DNA from: Nocardioides gilvus
GTDB taxonomy: Bacteria > Actinomycetota > Actinomycetes > Propionibacteriales > Nocardioidaceae
Direction: 5' to 3'
Assembly: GCF_003194605.1 (NCBI RefSeq)
Contig: NZ_QHKY01000002.1
Location: 372,001 to 436,000 of the forward strand
DNA length: 64,000 nucleotides
Under the pieces are notes generated by a model. The model did not search any database. It had not been told where the DNA came from and was given only the letters and a program-made list of their open reading frames with translations. The position numbers and the translations under genes are program-made. This document shows, piece by piece, positions 17,509 to 26,890 of the stretch; position 1 is the first letter of the stretch; every line of letters begins with the position of its first letter.

Positions 17509-18072
17509 ATGGACCGGGTCGAAGCCGCCTTCCGGGCCCATCCCCGGGCCCGGTTCCTGCCCGCGCAAGTCAAGTGGCGGGCAAGACACGACGGTCCACT
17601 CACCATCGGGGCCGGACAGACCAGCTCCCAACCGCGCACGGTCGACGCCATGCTTCGACTCCTGGAGGTGCCGGTCGGGGCGCGCGTGCTGGACGTAGGC
17701 GCAGGGTCCGGGTGGTCGACTGCGCTGCTGGCACACCTCGTCGGGCCGGCCGGTCAGGTCATCGGGGTCGAGCTGATTCCGGCGCTGACCCGCTTCGGCT
17801 CGAAGAATCTGGCCCGCACCGAGCAACCGTGGGCCCGCATCGAGCAGGTCGACGCGGAGACACTCGGTTGGCCGACCGAGGCGCCGTACGACCGGATCCT
17901 CGTCTCTGCCGAGGCTCGCCGGCTGCCGAAACCCCTCATAGAGCAGTTGGCAGACCACGGCCGACTGGTGGTGCCCGTGGCCGGCACCATGACTGTGGTC
18001 GTACGCGCCGCCGGCGACTTCACAGTGACCGAGCACGGCCCGTACCGCTTCGTTCCGCTGATCGGTTCGTGA
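17509..18072 (+). CDS. pcm: Protein-L-isoaspartate O-methyltransferase-like protein
   Basis: 187 residues. The Pcm signature GPLTIGAGQTSSQPRTVDAML is followed by the SAM-binding loop VLDVGAGSGWSTALLA and VIGVELIPAL, then PYDRILVSAEARRLPKPLIEQLADHGRLVVPV. Pcm enzymes methylate isoaspartyl residues in aged proteins. The usual acidic TAA/TGA motif after the last strand is here VSAEA, a modest deviation. It appears to be a single-gene unit, with GGAGGGTGG upstream. Confidence 0.85.
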   Translation: MDRVEAAFRAHPRARFLPAQVKWRARHDGPLTIGAGQTSSQPRTVDAMLRLLEVPVGARVLDVGAGSGWSTALLAHLVGPAGQVIGVELIPALTRFGSKNLARTEQPWARIEQVDAETLGWPTEAPYDRILVSAEARRLPKPLIEQLADHGRLVVPVAGTMTVVVRAAGDFTVTEHGPYRFVPLIGS

Positions 18073-18100
18073 CCCGGCTCGGTCACCCCCCGCCGTACGG

Positions 18101-18156
18101 CAACTGGCGGGTTGATGTCGCCAGAGCACGCCGGACTGACATCAAGTCGCCAGTTG
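18101..18156. repeat. Long inverted repeat after pcm
   Basis: The arms 18101-18119 and 18138-18156 (19 bases each, beginning CAACTGGCG on the left and ending CGCCAGTTG on the right) pair at 17 of 19 positions around an 18-base loop. It starts 29 bases after the pcm stop and may be its terminator, but has no U-tract and is unusually long. Confidence 0.65.
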
Positions 18157-18186
18157 CTGGGGCTGCGAACCGGGAGGCTACGCAGA

Positions 18187-18220
18187 ACGCCGCCCGCCCC
18201 CTGAGGGGGACGGGCGGCGT
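18187..18220. terminator. Strong GC hairpin at the end of the acyl-CoA operon
   Basis: ACGCCGCCCG plus CCCCC pairs with GGGGG plus CGGGCGGCGT across a TGA loop with a single bulged A. It lies 24 bases beyond the stop of the last operon gene and can also stop transcription coming from pcm. Confidence 0.8.
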
Positions 18221-18243
18221 CACGAACTGCTCTGCCGGAAGAA

Positions 18244-19413
18244 TCAGTACGACTTCGGCAGCCCCAGCGAGTGCATGGCGACGAAGTTGAGGATCATCTC
18301 GCGGCTGACCGGGGCGATCCGGCCCAGACGGGCGGCGACCAGCATGTTGGCCAGGCCCAGCTCGGTGGTCAGACCCGACCCCCCGTGGGTGTGGACCGCG
18401 ACGTCGGTGGAGTTGCAGGCCACCTCGCCGGCGGCGTACTTCGCCATGTTGGCGAACTCACCGGCACCCATGTCGTCGCCGGCGTCGTAGAGCGCCGCCG
18501 CCTTCTGCTGCAGCAGCTTGGACTGCTCCAGCTCGATCTTGATCTTGGCCAACGGGTGCGCAATGCCCTGGTGGGAGCCGATCGGGCGGTCACGCCACAC
18601 GGCACGGGTCTTGGCGTAGTCGACCGCGGCGTTGAGCGCGAAGCGCGACATGCCGTTGGAGTAGGCCGCACCCATGATCCGCTCGGGGTTGAGCCCGGCG
18701 AAGAGCTGGAGCAGACCGGCATCCTCGTCACCGACGAGAGCGTCGGCCGGGAGACGTACGTCGTCGAAGAAGAGGGTGAACTGCTTCTCCGGCGCGTTGA
18801 AGGTCATGTCGATGACCTGCTTCTCCAGACCGGCAACGTCGGTCGGGACCACGAAGAGGCACGGCTTGAGGTTGCCGGTCTTCTCGTCGGCCAAGCGACC
18901 CACGACCAGGATGCCCTGGGCCTCGTCGACACCGGAGATGTAGGTCTTCGAGCCCTTCAGCACCCACTCGTCACCGTCGCGCGTCGCGGTCGTGGTGATG
19001 TTGTGGGAGTTGGAGCCAGCGTCGGCCTCGGTGATAGCGAAGGCCATCGTGTACGAGCCGTCGGCGATGCCGGGCAGCCACTTCTTCTTCTGCTCGTCCG
19101 TGCCGAAGCGACCGATGACCGAGCCGCAGATGGCCTGGGAGACGACCATCATCAGCATCGGGGCGCCAGCTGCAGCCGCTTCCTCGAGGACCGCGGCGAG
19201 GTCTCCGATGCCGCCGCCACCGCCGCCGTACTCCTCGGAGATGTTGACGCCGAGGAAGCCGTGCTTGCCCATGTCCTGCCACAGCTCGGTGACCTTGCCA
19301 CCGGTCTTCGCCTTCTCGGCGACGTAGGTGTGGCCGTACTTGCTGGCCAGCGAGAAGACCGCCTTGCGGAGTTCCTGGCGCTCCTCGGACTCGGTGAAAC
19401 CATTGTCGCTCAT
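18244..19413 (-). CDS. Acyl-CoA dehydrogenase
   Basis: 389 residues of the acyl-CoA dehydrogenase fold: N-terminal helices (VFSLASKYGHTYVAEKAKTGG), the FAD/substrate strand region AMAFAITEADAGSNSHNITTTATRDGDEWVLKGSKTYISG, and C-terminal helices with GGSGLTTELGLANMLVAARLGRIAPVSREMILNFVA. These flavoenzymes introduce the alpha-beta double bond of acyl-CoAs and pass electrons to ETF. It is the last gene of a seven-gene operon and overlaps the biotin carboxylase gene by four bases. A second dehydrogenase is in the same operon, suggesting two desaturation steps or two chain types. Confidence 0.92.
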   Translation of the reverse strand: MSDNGFTESEERQELRKAVFSLASKYGHTYVAEKAKTGGKVTELWQDMGKHGFLGVNISEEYGGGGGGIGDLAAVLEEAAAAGAPMLMMVVSQAICGSVIGRFGTDEQKKKWLPGIADGSYTMAFAITEADAGSNSHNITTTATRDGDEWVLKGSKTYISGVDEAQGILVVGRLADEKTGNLKPCLFVVPTDVAGLEKQVIDMTFNAPEKQFTLFFDDVRLPADALVGDEDAGLLQLFAGLNPERIMGAAYSNGMSRFALNAAVDYAKTRAVWRDRPIGSHQGIAHPLAKIKIELEQSKLLQQKAAALYDAGDDMGAGEFANMAKYAAGEVACNSTDVAVHTHGGSGLTTELGLANMLVAARLGRIAPVSREMILNFVAMHSLGLPKSY

Positions 19414-21428
19414 GCGTCTTCTCCTTCAGCTGACTCTTCGCCCTCGACGACGGCGAGGACGTCGCCGGCACCCACCTGCGAACCGGGCTTGACGTTGATC
19501 TCCGAGACGACGCCGTCGGTCGGCGCGCTCACGGTGTGCTGCATCTTCATGGCCTCCATCACCAGGATGGTCTGGCCCGCGGTGACCTGCTGGCCGACCT
19601 CGACGGAGACGCTCAGCACGCTGCCGGGCATCGGCGCGAGCAGCGAACCGGTTGCGACCTGCTCGGAGGGGTCCACGAAGCGCGGCACCCGGTTGAGCTT
19701 CACGTAACCCAGGGTCGAGTCGACGTGCACGACCGGAGCTGCGAGCGAGGCGCTCGAGTCCACGACGACCGCGTACGTCGTTGCGACACCGTCGTGCTCC
19801 AGGGTCACGCTCGACGGCGAGGCAGCGAGCACGGTGACGTCAGCATCAGCATTGGCGCCGGTGTAGCCGTCGCGACCGCCGAACCACTCGACCTTGATGT
19901 TCTCCTCGGACCCGTCCAGGACGAATTCCGTGACCTGGGGCGCGGAGACCACGTTGCGCCAGGCGACCGGGATGCCCTGCTGGACCTTGCGTGCCTCACG
20001 GGCCACCTCGGCCAGCGCGACCGTGGCGGCGAACGCCGAGCGGCTCACGGCCGTCTCGTCGACCCCGGCGCTGCGGGTGGCGAGCTCCTGGGTGTCGAAG
20101 AAGTCGGTGGAGACGTCACCAGCGACGAAGGTCGGGTGGCGCAGCACCTCGACCAGCAGGTCGCGGTTGGTGGTGAGCCCGTGCACCTTCGACTTGGCCA
20201 GGGCGCCGGAGAGCTGGCGCAGGGCCTGCTCACGCGTGGGCGCCCAGACGATCACCTTGGCGAGCATGGCGTCGTAGTGGGTCCCGACCTCGGAGCCGGC
20301 GACGAAGCCGGTGTCGAGACGGATCCCGCCCTGACCGTCAGGCAGGTTCTCGAACTCGGTCTTCACACCCGGCACCTCGAAGGAGGTCAGCGTGCCGGAC
20401 TGCGGCTGCCAGTCGTTGGCCGGGTCCTCGGCGTAGAGACGCACCTCGACCGAGTGGCCCTTCGGCTCACCGGGCAGGTACGGGGTGACCGGGCGGCCCT
20501 CGGCCACCGCGATCTGGGCCTCGACCAGGTCGACGCCGAAGATCGCCTCGGTGACCGGGTGCTCCACCTGGAGGCGGGTGTTCATCTCCAGGAACCAGAA
20601 GCGGCTCGGGTCGTTCGCGTCGACCAGGAACTCGACCGTGCCGGCGCCGACGTAGTTGATCGCCGCGGCGGCGTTGCGGGCAGCGTCGTGCAGGGCAGCG
20701 CGGGTCTCGTCGCTCAGGCCGGGGGCCGGGGCCTCCTCGACAACCTTCTGGTGGCGGCGCTGGATCGAGCAGTCGCGCTCGCCGTAGACGGCCACGGTGC
20801 CGTGGGAGTCACCGACGACCTGGACCTCGACGTGGCGGCCGTGCTCGACGTACGGCTCGACGAAGACGGTGCCGTCGCCGAAGGCGGACGCTGCTTCGGC
20901 CGACGCCTTCTCGACCTCGGACGGCAGGTCGGCCAGGGTGCGCACGATCCGCATGCCGCGGCCACCGCCACCGGCGCTGGCCTTGACCAGCAGCGGCAGG
21001 TCAGCCTCGGTCGCGGTCTCACCGAGGTCGGCCAGCACGGGCACACCGGCGGCCTCCATCAGCTTCTTGGACTCGATCTTGGAGCCCATCGAGATGATCG
21101 AGTCGGGGTCCGGGCCGATCCAGGCCAGGCCAGCGTTGGTGACGGCACGGGCGAAGTCGGCGTTCTCCGACAGGAAGCCGTAGCCGGGGTGGACCGCGTC
21201 GGCACCCGACTTGCGGGCGGCCTCGATGACGAGGTCAGCGCGCAGGTAGGTCTCGGCCGGGGTGTTGCCGGGCAGGCGTACGGCGCTGTCGGCCTCCGCC
21301 ACGAAGGGCAGCAGGGCGTCGGCGTCGGAGTGGACGGCCACGGTCTCGATGCCGAGACGGCGGGCGGTGGCAAAGACGCGACGGGCGATTTCGCCTCGGT
21401 TCGCGACGAGGATGCGGGAAATGGTCAT
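19410..21428 (-). CDS. Acyl-CoA carboxylase alpha subunit (biotin carboxylase + BCCP)
   Basis: 672 residues from ATG 21428 (AAAGGA eight bases upstream). Biotin carboxylase domain: ILVANRGEIARRVFATARRLGIETVAVHSDAD, ATP-grasp loop KASAGGGGRGMRIV, FLEMNTRLQVEHPVTE. A linker domain leads to the C-terminal biotinyl domain with the acceptor lysine in EAMKM (K628). With the beta subunit encoded just upstream it should carboxylate an acyl- or enoyl-CoA. The context (AtuA-like protein, two acyl-CoA dehydrogenases) points to geranyl- or methylcrotonyl-CoA-type chemistry rather than fatty-acid synthesis. Confidence 0.93.
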   Translation of the reverse strand: MTISRILVANRGEIARRVFATARRLGIETVAVHSDADALLPFVAEADSAVRLPGNTPAETYLRADLVIEAARKSGADAVHPGYGFLSENADFARAVTNAGLAWIGPDPDSIISMGSKIESKKLMEAAGVPVLADLGETATEADLPLLVKASAGGGGRGMRIVRTLADLPSEVEKASAEAASAFGDGTVFVEPYVEHGRHVEVQVVGDSHGTVAVYGERDCSIQRRHQKVVEEAPAPGLSDETRAALHDAARNAAAAINYVGAGTVEFLVDANDPSRFWFLEMNTRLQVEHPVTEAIFGVDLVEAQIAVAEGRPVTPYLPGEPKGHSVEVRLYAEDPANDWQPQSGTLTSFEVPGVKTEFENLPDGQGGIRLDTGFVAGSEVGTHYDAMLAKVIVWAPTREQALRQLSGALAKSKVHGLTTNRDLLVEVLRHPTFVAGDVSTDFFDTQELATRSAGVDETAVSRSAFAATVALAEVAREARKVQQGIPVAWRNVVSAPQVTEFVLDGSEENIKVEWFGGRDGYTGANADADVTVLAASPSSVTLEHDGVATTYAVVVDSSASLAAPVVHVDSTLGYVKLNRVPRFVDPSEQVATGSLLAPMPGSVLSVSVEVGQQVTAGQTILVMEAMKMQHTVSAPTDGVVSEINVKPGSQVGAGDVLAVVEGEESAEGEDA

Positions 21429-21508
21429 GCGCGGAGTCCTTTCGGGGTCCCCGTGGCGTTGTTCGCGGGGGAGCGCAGCGGCGGAGTGAAGAAGGTCATG
21501 GGGCGGTC

Positions 21509-23140
21509 TCACATCCTGAAGACGCCGAAGCGGTCGGTGCCCTCGGTGGGCACCGTGTCGATGGCTGAGAAGGCGATCCCGAGGATCGTCCGGGTGTCGC
21601 GCGGGTCGATGACACCGTCGTCGTAGAGCATTCCGCTCAGGACGTAGGGCAGCGACTGCTCCTCGACCATGTTCTCGACGAAGGCGCGCATTCCGGCGTC
21701 GCCCTCCTCGTCGTACTCCTTGCCCTTGGCCTCGGCGGCGGCGCGCGAGACGATCGAGAGGACACCGGCGAGCTGCGCCGGGCCCATCACGGCCGACTTG
21801 GCGTTGGGCCAGGTGAAGAGGAAGCGCGGGTCGTACGCCCGCCCGTTCATGCCGTAGTTGCCGGCGCCGTACGACGACCCGATGAGCACGGAGATGTGCG
21901 GGACGGTCGAGTTGGAGACCGCGTTGATCATCGCCGCACCGTGCTTGATGATGCCGCCCTGCTCGTACTCCTTGCCGACCATGTAGCCGGTGGTGTTGTG
22001 CAGGAAGAGCAGCGGGGTGTTCTTGGCGTTGGCCAACTGGATGAACTGCGTCGCCTTCTGGGCCTCCTCGCTGAAGAGCACGCCCTGGGCGTTGGCGAGG
22101 ATGCCGATCGGGCGACCGTGGAGCTTGGCCCAGCCGGTGGTCAGCGACGAGCCGTAGAGCGGCTTGAACTCGTCGAAGGGCACCTCGTTGTCGGCCGAGA
22201 CACCGTCGACGATGCGGACGATGACGTCGCGCGGGTCGAAGGGCTCCTTGAGGTCGGTCGGGATCAGGTCGAGCAGCGAGTCGGCGCTGAAGGCCGGCTC
22301 GGCGTAGACGCGGGACTCAGGGCTCGCCTTCTTCCAGTTGAGGCGGGCCACGATGCGACGTCCGATGCGGATCGCGTCGCGCTCGTCCTCGGCGAGGTAG
22401 TCGGCGAGACCGGAGATGCGGGCGTGCATCTCGGCGCCACCCAGCTCTTCGTCGTCGGTCTCCTCACCGGTGGCCATCTTGACCAGGGGCGGGCCGGCCA
22501 GGAAGACCTTCGCCTGCTCCTTGACCATGACGGTGTAGTCGGAGAGGCCGGGGACGTACGCGCCACCGGCGGTCGAGTTGCCGAAGACCAGCGCGATGGT
22601 CGGCTGGCGGCGGCCCGAGGCACGAGCCAGGTCACGGAAGATCTTGCCTCCCGGGATGAAGATCTCCTTCTGGGTCGGCAGGTCGGCACCGGCCGACTCG
22701 ACCAGCGAGATCTGCGGGAGGTTGTTCTCCTGCGCGATCTGCGCCGCCCGGAACGTCTTCTTCAACGTCCACGGGTTCGACGCGCCACCCTTCACCGTGG
22801 GGTCGTTGGCGCTGATCATGCACTCGACGCCCTCGATGACGCCGATGCCGCAGACGGTGGAGGCGCCGACGGTGAAGTCGGAGCCCCAGCCGGCCAGCGG
22901 GCTCAGCTCGAGGAAGGCCGAACCTTCGTCGATCAGCAGCTCGATGCGCTCACGGGGCAGCAGCTTGCCGCGCTTGTGGTGGCGCTCGATGTACTTGTCA
23001 CCGCCACCGGCGACGGCCTTGGCGTGCTCGGCGTCGAGGTCGGCGAGCTTGGCCAGCAGGCTGGCGCGCCTCTGCTCTTCGACGGTGAGGTCGGCAGCTT
23101 CCGGCTGCGCCTCGGCGCTTTCAGTGGTCGTGTCAGTCAT
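21509..23140 (-). CDS. Acyl-CoA carboxylase beta subunit (carboxyltransferase)
   Basis: 543 residues. Two crotonase-like carboxyltransferase halves: N-terminal RRASLLAKLADLDAEHAKAVAGGG, LVESAGADLPTQKEIFIPGG, GNSTAGGAYVPGLSDYTVMV; C-terminal LFLHNTTGYMVGKEYEQGGIIKHGAAMINAVSNSTVPHISVLIGSSYGAGNYGMNGRAYDPRFLFTWPNAKSAVMG. This layout is that of methylcrotonyl-CoA/geranyl-CoA carboxylases (AtuC/LiuB type) more than of propionyl-CoA carboxylase. It overlaps the upstream dehydrogenase by four bases. The gap of 80 bases to the alpha gene is the largest in the operon. Confidence 0.92.
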   Translation of the reverse strand: MTDTTTESAEAQPEAADLTVEEQRRASLLAKLADLDAEHAKAVAGGGDKYIERHHKRGKLLPRERIELLIDEGSAFLELSPLAGWGSDFTVGASTVCGIGVIEGVECMISANDPTVKGGASNPWTLKKTFRAAQIAQENNLPQISLVESAGADLPTQKEIFIPGGKIFRDLARASGRRQPTIALVFGNSTAGGAYVPGLSDYTVMVKEQAKVFLAGPPLVKMATGEETDDEELGGAEMHARISGLADYLAEDERDAIRIGRRIVARLNWKKASPESRVYAEPAFSADSLLDLIPTDLKEPFDPRDVIVRIVDGVSADNEVPFDEFKPLYGSSLTTGWAKLHGRPIGILANAQGVLFSEEAQKATQFIQLANAKNTPLLFLHNTTGYMVGKEYEQGGIIKHGAAMINAVSNSTVPHISVLIGSSYGAGNYGMNGRAYDPRFLFTWPNAKSAVMGPAQLAGVLSIVSRAAAEAKGKEYDEEGDAGMRAFVENMVEEQSLPYVLSGMLYDDGVIDPRDTRTILGIAFSAIDTVPTEGTDRFGVFRM

Positions 23141-24306
23141 TTCGTGTATCCCAACAACTTGGCGGCAAGGTCAGTGAGTACTTCGGTGGCTCCGCCACCG
23201 ATGGGCAGGAGTCGGGCGTCGCGGTAGTGCCGCTCGACCTCGGTGCCGTGCATGTAGCCGGTCCCGCCGTGCAACTGGACGGCCTGGTCGCAGACGTACG
23301 TCGCGGCGTTGCAGGCGGTCTCCTTCGCCAGGCAGGCCTGGGCGATGACGGCCTCGTTGACGCCACCGGCATCGACGTACTGCTGCGCCACGGCGTAGGT
23401 GAACGCCTTGGCGGCCTCCACCTGGCGACGCATCTCGACGAGCTTGTGGCGCACGACCTGGCGCTTGATCAGCGGCTCACCGAAGGTGGTGCGCTGGCGG
23501 CAGTAGTCGGCCGTGAGCTCGAGCGAACGCTCCGCGATCGCGTAGCCGTGGATGGCCAGGGCCATCCGCTCGACGACGAACTGCTCGGCGATGTACCAGA
23601 AGCCGGCGTTCTCGTCGCCGACCAGGTTGGTCACCGGCACGCGCACGTCGACGTAGGAGAGCTCCGCAGTGTCCGAGCTGTGCCACCCCATCTTGGCCAG
23701 CTTGCGGTCGACCTTGAAGCCCGGCGTGGTCGTCGGTACGACGATCAGTGAGACTCCGCCGGCGCCGGGGCCACCCGTGCGGCAGGCGGTGGTCACGAAG
23801 TCGGCGCGGGTGCCGGAGGTGATGAAGGTCTTGGAGCCGTTGATGACCCACTCGTCGCCGTCGCGGACCGCTGTCGTACGGATGTTGCCGACGTCGGAAC
23901 CGCCACCGGGCTCGGTGATGCCGAGCGAACCGATCATCTCGCCGGCCACCGTCGGGCGGACGTACGTGTCGATCAGCTCCTGCGAACCGTGCGCGACGAT
24001 GTGCGGCACCGCGATGCCGTGGGTGAAGAGCGCCGACATCAGACCGCTGGTCGCGCCCTCGGCGAACATCCCCTCCTGCATCGCGATGGTGTCGAGCAGA
24101 CCACCACCGGAGCCACCGGCGGACTCGGGGACGCTGATCCCCATGAGGCCGGCTGCGGCGGCCTTCCGGTGCAGCTCGCGGGGGAGCTCGCCGGCGTCCT
24201 CCCACTCCTGCATGTGCGGGGCGATCTCGCGGCGGGTGAACTCGGCGGCAGCCGCCTTGAGGGCTGCCCGGTCCTCCGCGGTGGAGACCTCTTCTACTGC
24301 GATCAC
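23137..24306 (-). CDS. Acyl-CoA dehydrogenase
   Basis: 389 residues. Central motif GSLGITEPGGGSDVGNIRTTAVRDGDEWVINGSKTFITSGTRADFVTTACRTG, then WHSSDTAELSYVDVRVPVTNLVGDENAGFWYIAEQFVVERMALAIHGYAIAERSLELT and the C-terminal AVQLHGGTGYMHGTEVERHYRDARLLPIGGGATEVL. The QLHGGxGY and EVERHYRDAR pattern is that of isovaleryl/citronellyl-CoA-type dehydrogenases (AtuD/LiuA-like). It shares four-base overlaps with both neighbours. It is probably the first oxidation step before the carboxylase. Confidence 0.92.
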   Translation of the reverse strand: MIAVEEVSTAEDRAALKAAAAEFTRREIAPHMQEWEDAGELPRELHRKAAAAGLMGISVPESAGGSGGGLLDTIAMQEGMFAEGATSGLMSALFTHGIAVPHIVAHGSQELIDTYVRPTVAGEMIGSLGITEPGGGSDVGNIRTTAVRDGDEWVINGSKTFITSGTRADFVTTACRTGGPGAGGVSLIVVPTTTPGFKVDRKLAKMGWHSSDTAELSYVDVRVPVTNLVGDENAGFWYIAEQFVVERMALAIHGYAIAERSLELTADYCRQRTTFGEPLIKRQVVRHKLVEMRRQVEAAKAFTYAVAQQYVDAGGVNEAVIAQACLAKETACNAATYVCDQAVQLHGGTGYMHGTEVERHYRDARLLPIGGGATEVLTDLAAKLLGYTK

Positions 24307-26090
24307 AAGAGTTCTCCTTCAACAGTGACGTGACGTGAACGGACCCACTCGCCCAGGGCCTTGGCCTGCGGGTCGACGCGGGTGGATGCTGCGACGCCTG
24401 CTCCGAGCAGGCGCTTGATGACGACGTTGACGGCGCCCAGGTGGGGCAGCGCGTAGACGTCGACGTCGAGGTCGGCAGCCTCCGGCACGAGCTCGCGTAC
24501 GCGCTCGGGCGTCACGAAGTCGAGCAGCCAGGCGACGCGCGCCTCGTACTTCTCGAGGTCTGCGGGGCTGACGGCATGGCCGCTCTGCCCATCCGCGACT
24601 CCGTCGCGGGGGATCCACAGGCCCAGGTTGGCGTTGCCGCCCTTGTCACCCGAGCGGGCGTGGACGAGGCGGCCGAGCGGGATGGTCTCGCCCTCGGTGG
24701 TCGAGACTCCCGTGGCCGTCGAGCGACCGGCGTCGACCACGTCGGCACTGCCGTACGTCGTCGGGTCGGCGATCTCCTCGCGACGGCCGTCAGCGTGCAC
24801 GACGGTGTGCGCGGCGACCTCGCGGGAGACGTACTCGGGGCGGTAGATGCCGTAGGGCGACGCGGGGGCCGGCGGGCCGACCAGCGTGCAACCCGGGTAG
24901 GAGGCCAGCGCGATCTCGACGGCAGGCGCGGTGAAGCCCTTGCCGGCGACCTTCGCGTCGGTGTCCAGACACATGACGCGCAGGATCGTGGCGGCCTCGG
25001 CCATCGTGGTCGGGTCGTCGACCGGCGGGGGGCCCTCGCTCCAGGCGACGCATGCCGGCGCCTTGTCGCCCCACGCCTCGGTGACCTGACGCTTGATCCA
25101 CGCGATCTTCTCGTCGGTGTCGAGGCCGGTGATCAGGAACTCCATGACGTTGCGGAATCCACCGAGCTCGTTGACGCAGACCTTGAGGGTCTCCGGGGGT
25201 GCCAGGCCGGTGACCTTGGCGATGGCGACGCGGTCGGGCGCCTCCTGGGTGACCTCGATCGAGGCGAGGTCGGCGGTGGCGTCCGGGCCGAGGTAGAGGC
25301 CTGACTGGATCTCGTAGACCAGCTGCGCGGTGACGGTGTCGACGGTGACCGCGCCGCCGGTGCCGGCGTGCTTGGTGATCACCGACGAGCCGTCGGCGGC
25401 GATCTCGGCGATCGGGAAGCCCATCTTCTGCTCACGCGCGGAGGCGGGCAGGGTCAGGAAGCCGGAGAAGTTGCCGCCGGTCGCGTGCGTGCCGCACTCG
25501 ATGACGTGGCCGGCGACCATCGCGCCGGCGATCGCGTCGAGGTCGTCGTAGCCCCAGCCGTGGTGGGACGCGGCGGGGCCGACGATGACGGAGGCGTCGG
25601 TGACCCGGCCGGTGACGACCACGTCGGCGCCGGCGTTGAGCGCGGCGGCGATGCCGAAACCACCGAGGTAGGCGTTGGCGGTCAGCGCGTTGGTGAAGCC
25701 GAGGTCGGCCGACTTCGAGCGCAGGTCGTCACCCTCGACGTGGGCGATGTTGACGTCGAGGCCGAGACCCTTCGCGACCTCACGCAGCTTCTCGGCGAGA
25801 CCGGCGGGGTTGAGGCCACCGGCGTTGGAGACGATCTTGACGCCCTTCTCGAGCGCGAGGCCGAGCGCGTCCTCGCACTGGCGCACGAACGTACGCGCAT
25901 AGCCGAGGTTGGGGTCCTTGAAGGTGTCGCGGCCCAGGATCAGCATCGTGAGCTCGGCGAGGTAGTCACCGGTCAGGTAGTCGAGCTGGCCGCCCTCGAG
26001 CATCTCGCGGAACGCCGAGAGCCGGTCGCCGTAGAAGCCGGAGCAGTTGCCGATGATGACCGGGGACGAGCCGACGCTGCGGGCACTCAC
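24303..26090 (-). CDS. AtuA-like (DUF1446) acyclic terpene utilisation protein
   Basis: 595 residues from GTG 26090, set by the GTGA overlap with the upstream gene; the frame extends to 26282 but only through that gene. The N-terminal DUF1446 region begins PVIIGNCSGFYGDRLSAFREMLEGGQLDYLTGDYLAELTMLILGRD, with VVVTGRVTDASVIVGPAASHHGW and HVIECGTHATGGNFSGF. A C-terminal AtuA-like ferredoxin-fold domain contains IPLGRLVHARSGDKGGNANLGLWI. AtuA is essential for citronellol/geraniol catabolism in Pseudomonas, and its reaction is not settled to my knowledge. Its presence with carboxylase and dehydrogenases supports a branched or isoprenoid acyl-CoA route. Confidence 0.88.
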   Translation of the reverse strand: MSARSVGSSPVIIGNCSGFYGDRLSAFREMLEGGQLDYLTGDYLAELTMLILGRDTFKDPNLGYARTFVRQCEDALGLALEKGVKIVSNAGGLNPAGLAEKLREVAKGLGLDVNIAHVEGDDLRSKSADLGFTNALTANAYLGGFGIAAALNAGADVVVTGRVTDASVIVGPAASHHGWGYDDLDAIAGAMVAGHVIECGTHATGGNFSGFLTLPASAREQKMGFPIAEIAADGSSVITKHAGTGGAVTVDTVTAQLVYEIQSGLYLGPDATADLASIEVTQEAPDRVAIAKVTGLAPPETLKVCVNELGGFRNVMEFLITGLDTDEKIAWIKRQVTEAWGDKAPACVAWSEGPPPVDDPTTMAEAATILRVMCLDTDAKVAGKGFTAPAVEIALASYPGCTLVGPPAPASPYGIYRPEYVSREVAAHTVVHADGRREEIADPTTYGSADVVDAGRSTATGVSTTEGETIPLGRLVHARSGDKGGNANLGLWIPRDGVADGQSGHAVSPADLEKYEARVAWLLDFVTPERVRELVPEAADLDVDVYALPHLGAVNVVIKRLLGAGVAASTRVDPQAKALGEWVRSRHVTVEGELL

Positions 26091-26887
26091 GCGGAGGCTC
26101 CCTTGGCTGCGCGTCCGCCACCGGCCGGGCCGGCGAAGGCCTGGGCGATCGACAGCCACTTGTCCGCGTCGGCGCCGACGGCCACCAAGTCGGTGTCGTC
26201 GCGGTGCACGCGCTGGGTGACGAGACGGCAGAAGTCGTACGCCGACCCGGTCACCGTCTGACCGGCGACGTCTGGCCCCCATGTCCAGACGTCGCCGGAC
26301 GGCGCAGTCAGCTCGACGCGGAACTCGTCGGCCGGGGCCTCGAGCTCGTTGTTCTTGAAGGAGTAGTTGCGGGTGCGGACGCCGATGTGGGCGACCTGGC
26401 GGATCCGGTCGGTCGGCGCGAGGTCGACACCCAGCGCGTCGGCGACGTCAAGGCCGTGGGCCCACGTCTCCATGAAGCGCGCCGAGGCCATCGAGGTCGG
26501 AGACATCGGCGGGCCGAACCACATCATCTTCTCGCCGGCGGGGAACTCCTCCAGTGTCTTCACGAGCGCCGGGCGGGCGGCGCGCCAACGAGCCAGCAGA
26601 TCCGCCGGAGCGGCTTCGGCTCCCTTGACGGCCATCTCGTCGACGTAGCCGGTGGGGTTCATGATCGCGCCCATCACCTCGGCGTCCCACGCCTCCTTGT
26701 CGGTCGCGGCCTTGACGGCGACCTCGTCGGTCCACGCGAGGTGGGCGATCGTGGTGGCGATGTCCCAGCCCTCGGCGGGGGTGGCGGTGCGCCACTGGTC
26801 GTCGGTGAGGGGGGTCACGAGCTCATCGAGCTGGTCACCTTCGGCGGCCAGGTCGGCGAGCACGCCAGCGAGCACGGTGTCGGACAA
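26087..26887 (-). CDS. TIGR03084-family protein (mycothiol-maleylpyruvate-isomerase/DinB-like fold)
   Basis: 266 residues. N-terminal DinB-like helical bundle: VLADLAAEGDQLDELVTPLTDDQWRTATPAEGWDIATTIAHLAWTDEVAVKAATD, later RFMETWAHGLDVADALG. The metal-ligand histidines of this fold fit H of AHLAWTDE and the H of TWAHGLD. The C-terminal domain has FRVELTAPSGDVWTWGP. TIGR03084 is an actinobacterial family that travels with AtuA-like genes. Its role is unknown, but the fold suggests a thiol- or metal-dependent step. Four-base overlap with the AtuA-like gene. Confidence 0.8.
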   Translation of the reverse strand: MSDTVLAGVLADLAAEGDQLDELVTPLTDDQWRTATPAEGWDIATTIAHLAWTDEVAVKAATDKEAWDAEVMGAIMNPTGYVDEMAVKGAEAAPADLLARWRAARPALVKTLEEFPAGEKMMWFGPPMSPTSMASARFMETWAHGLDVADALGVDLAPTDRIRQVAHIGVRTRNYSFKNNELEAPADEFRVELTAPSGDVWTWGPDVAGQTVTGSAYDFCRLVTQRVHRDDTDLVAVGADADKWLSIAQAFAGPAGGGRAAKGASA

Positions 26888-26890
26888 GGT

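Noticed and set aside
18073..18243. Insertion-sequence ends
   Set aside because: Inverted repeats are present but there is no transposase frame or target duplication; terminators explain most of the region.
18271..19707. Plus-strand frame of 478 codons across the last acyl-CoA dehydrogenase and carboxylase end
   Set aside because: Antisense shadow; crosses two well-supported genes and has no recognisable motif.
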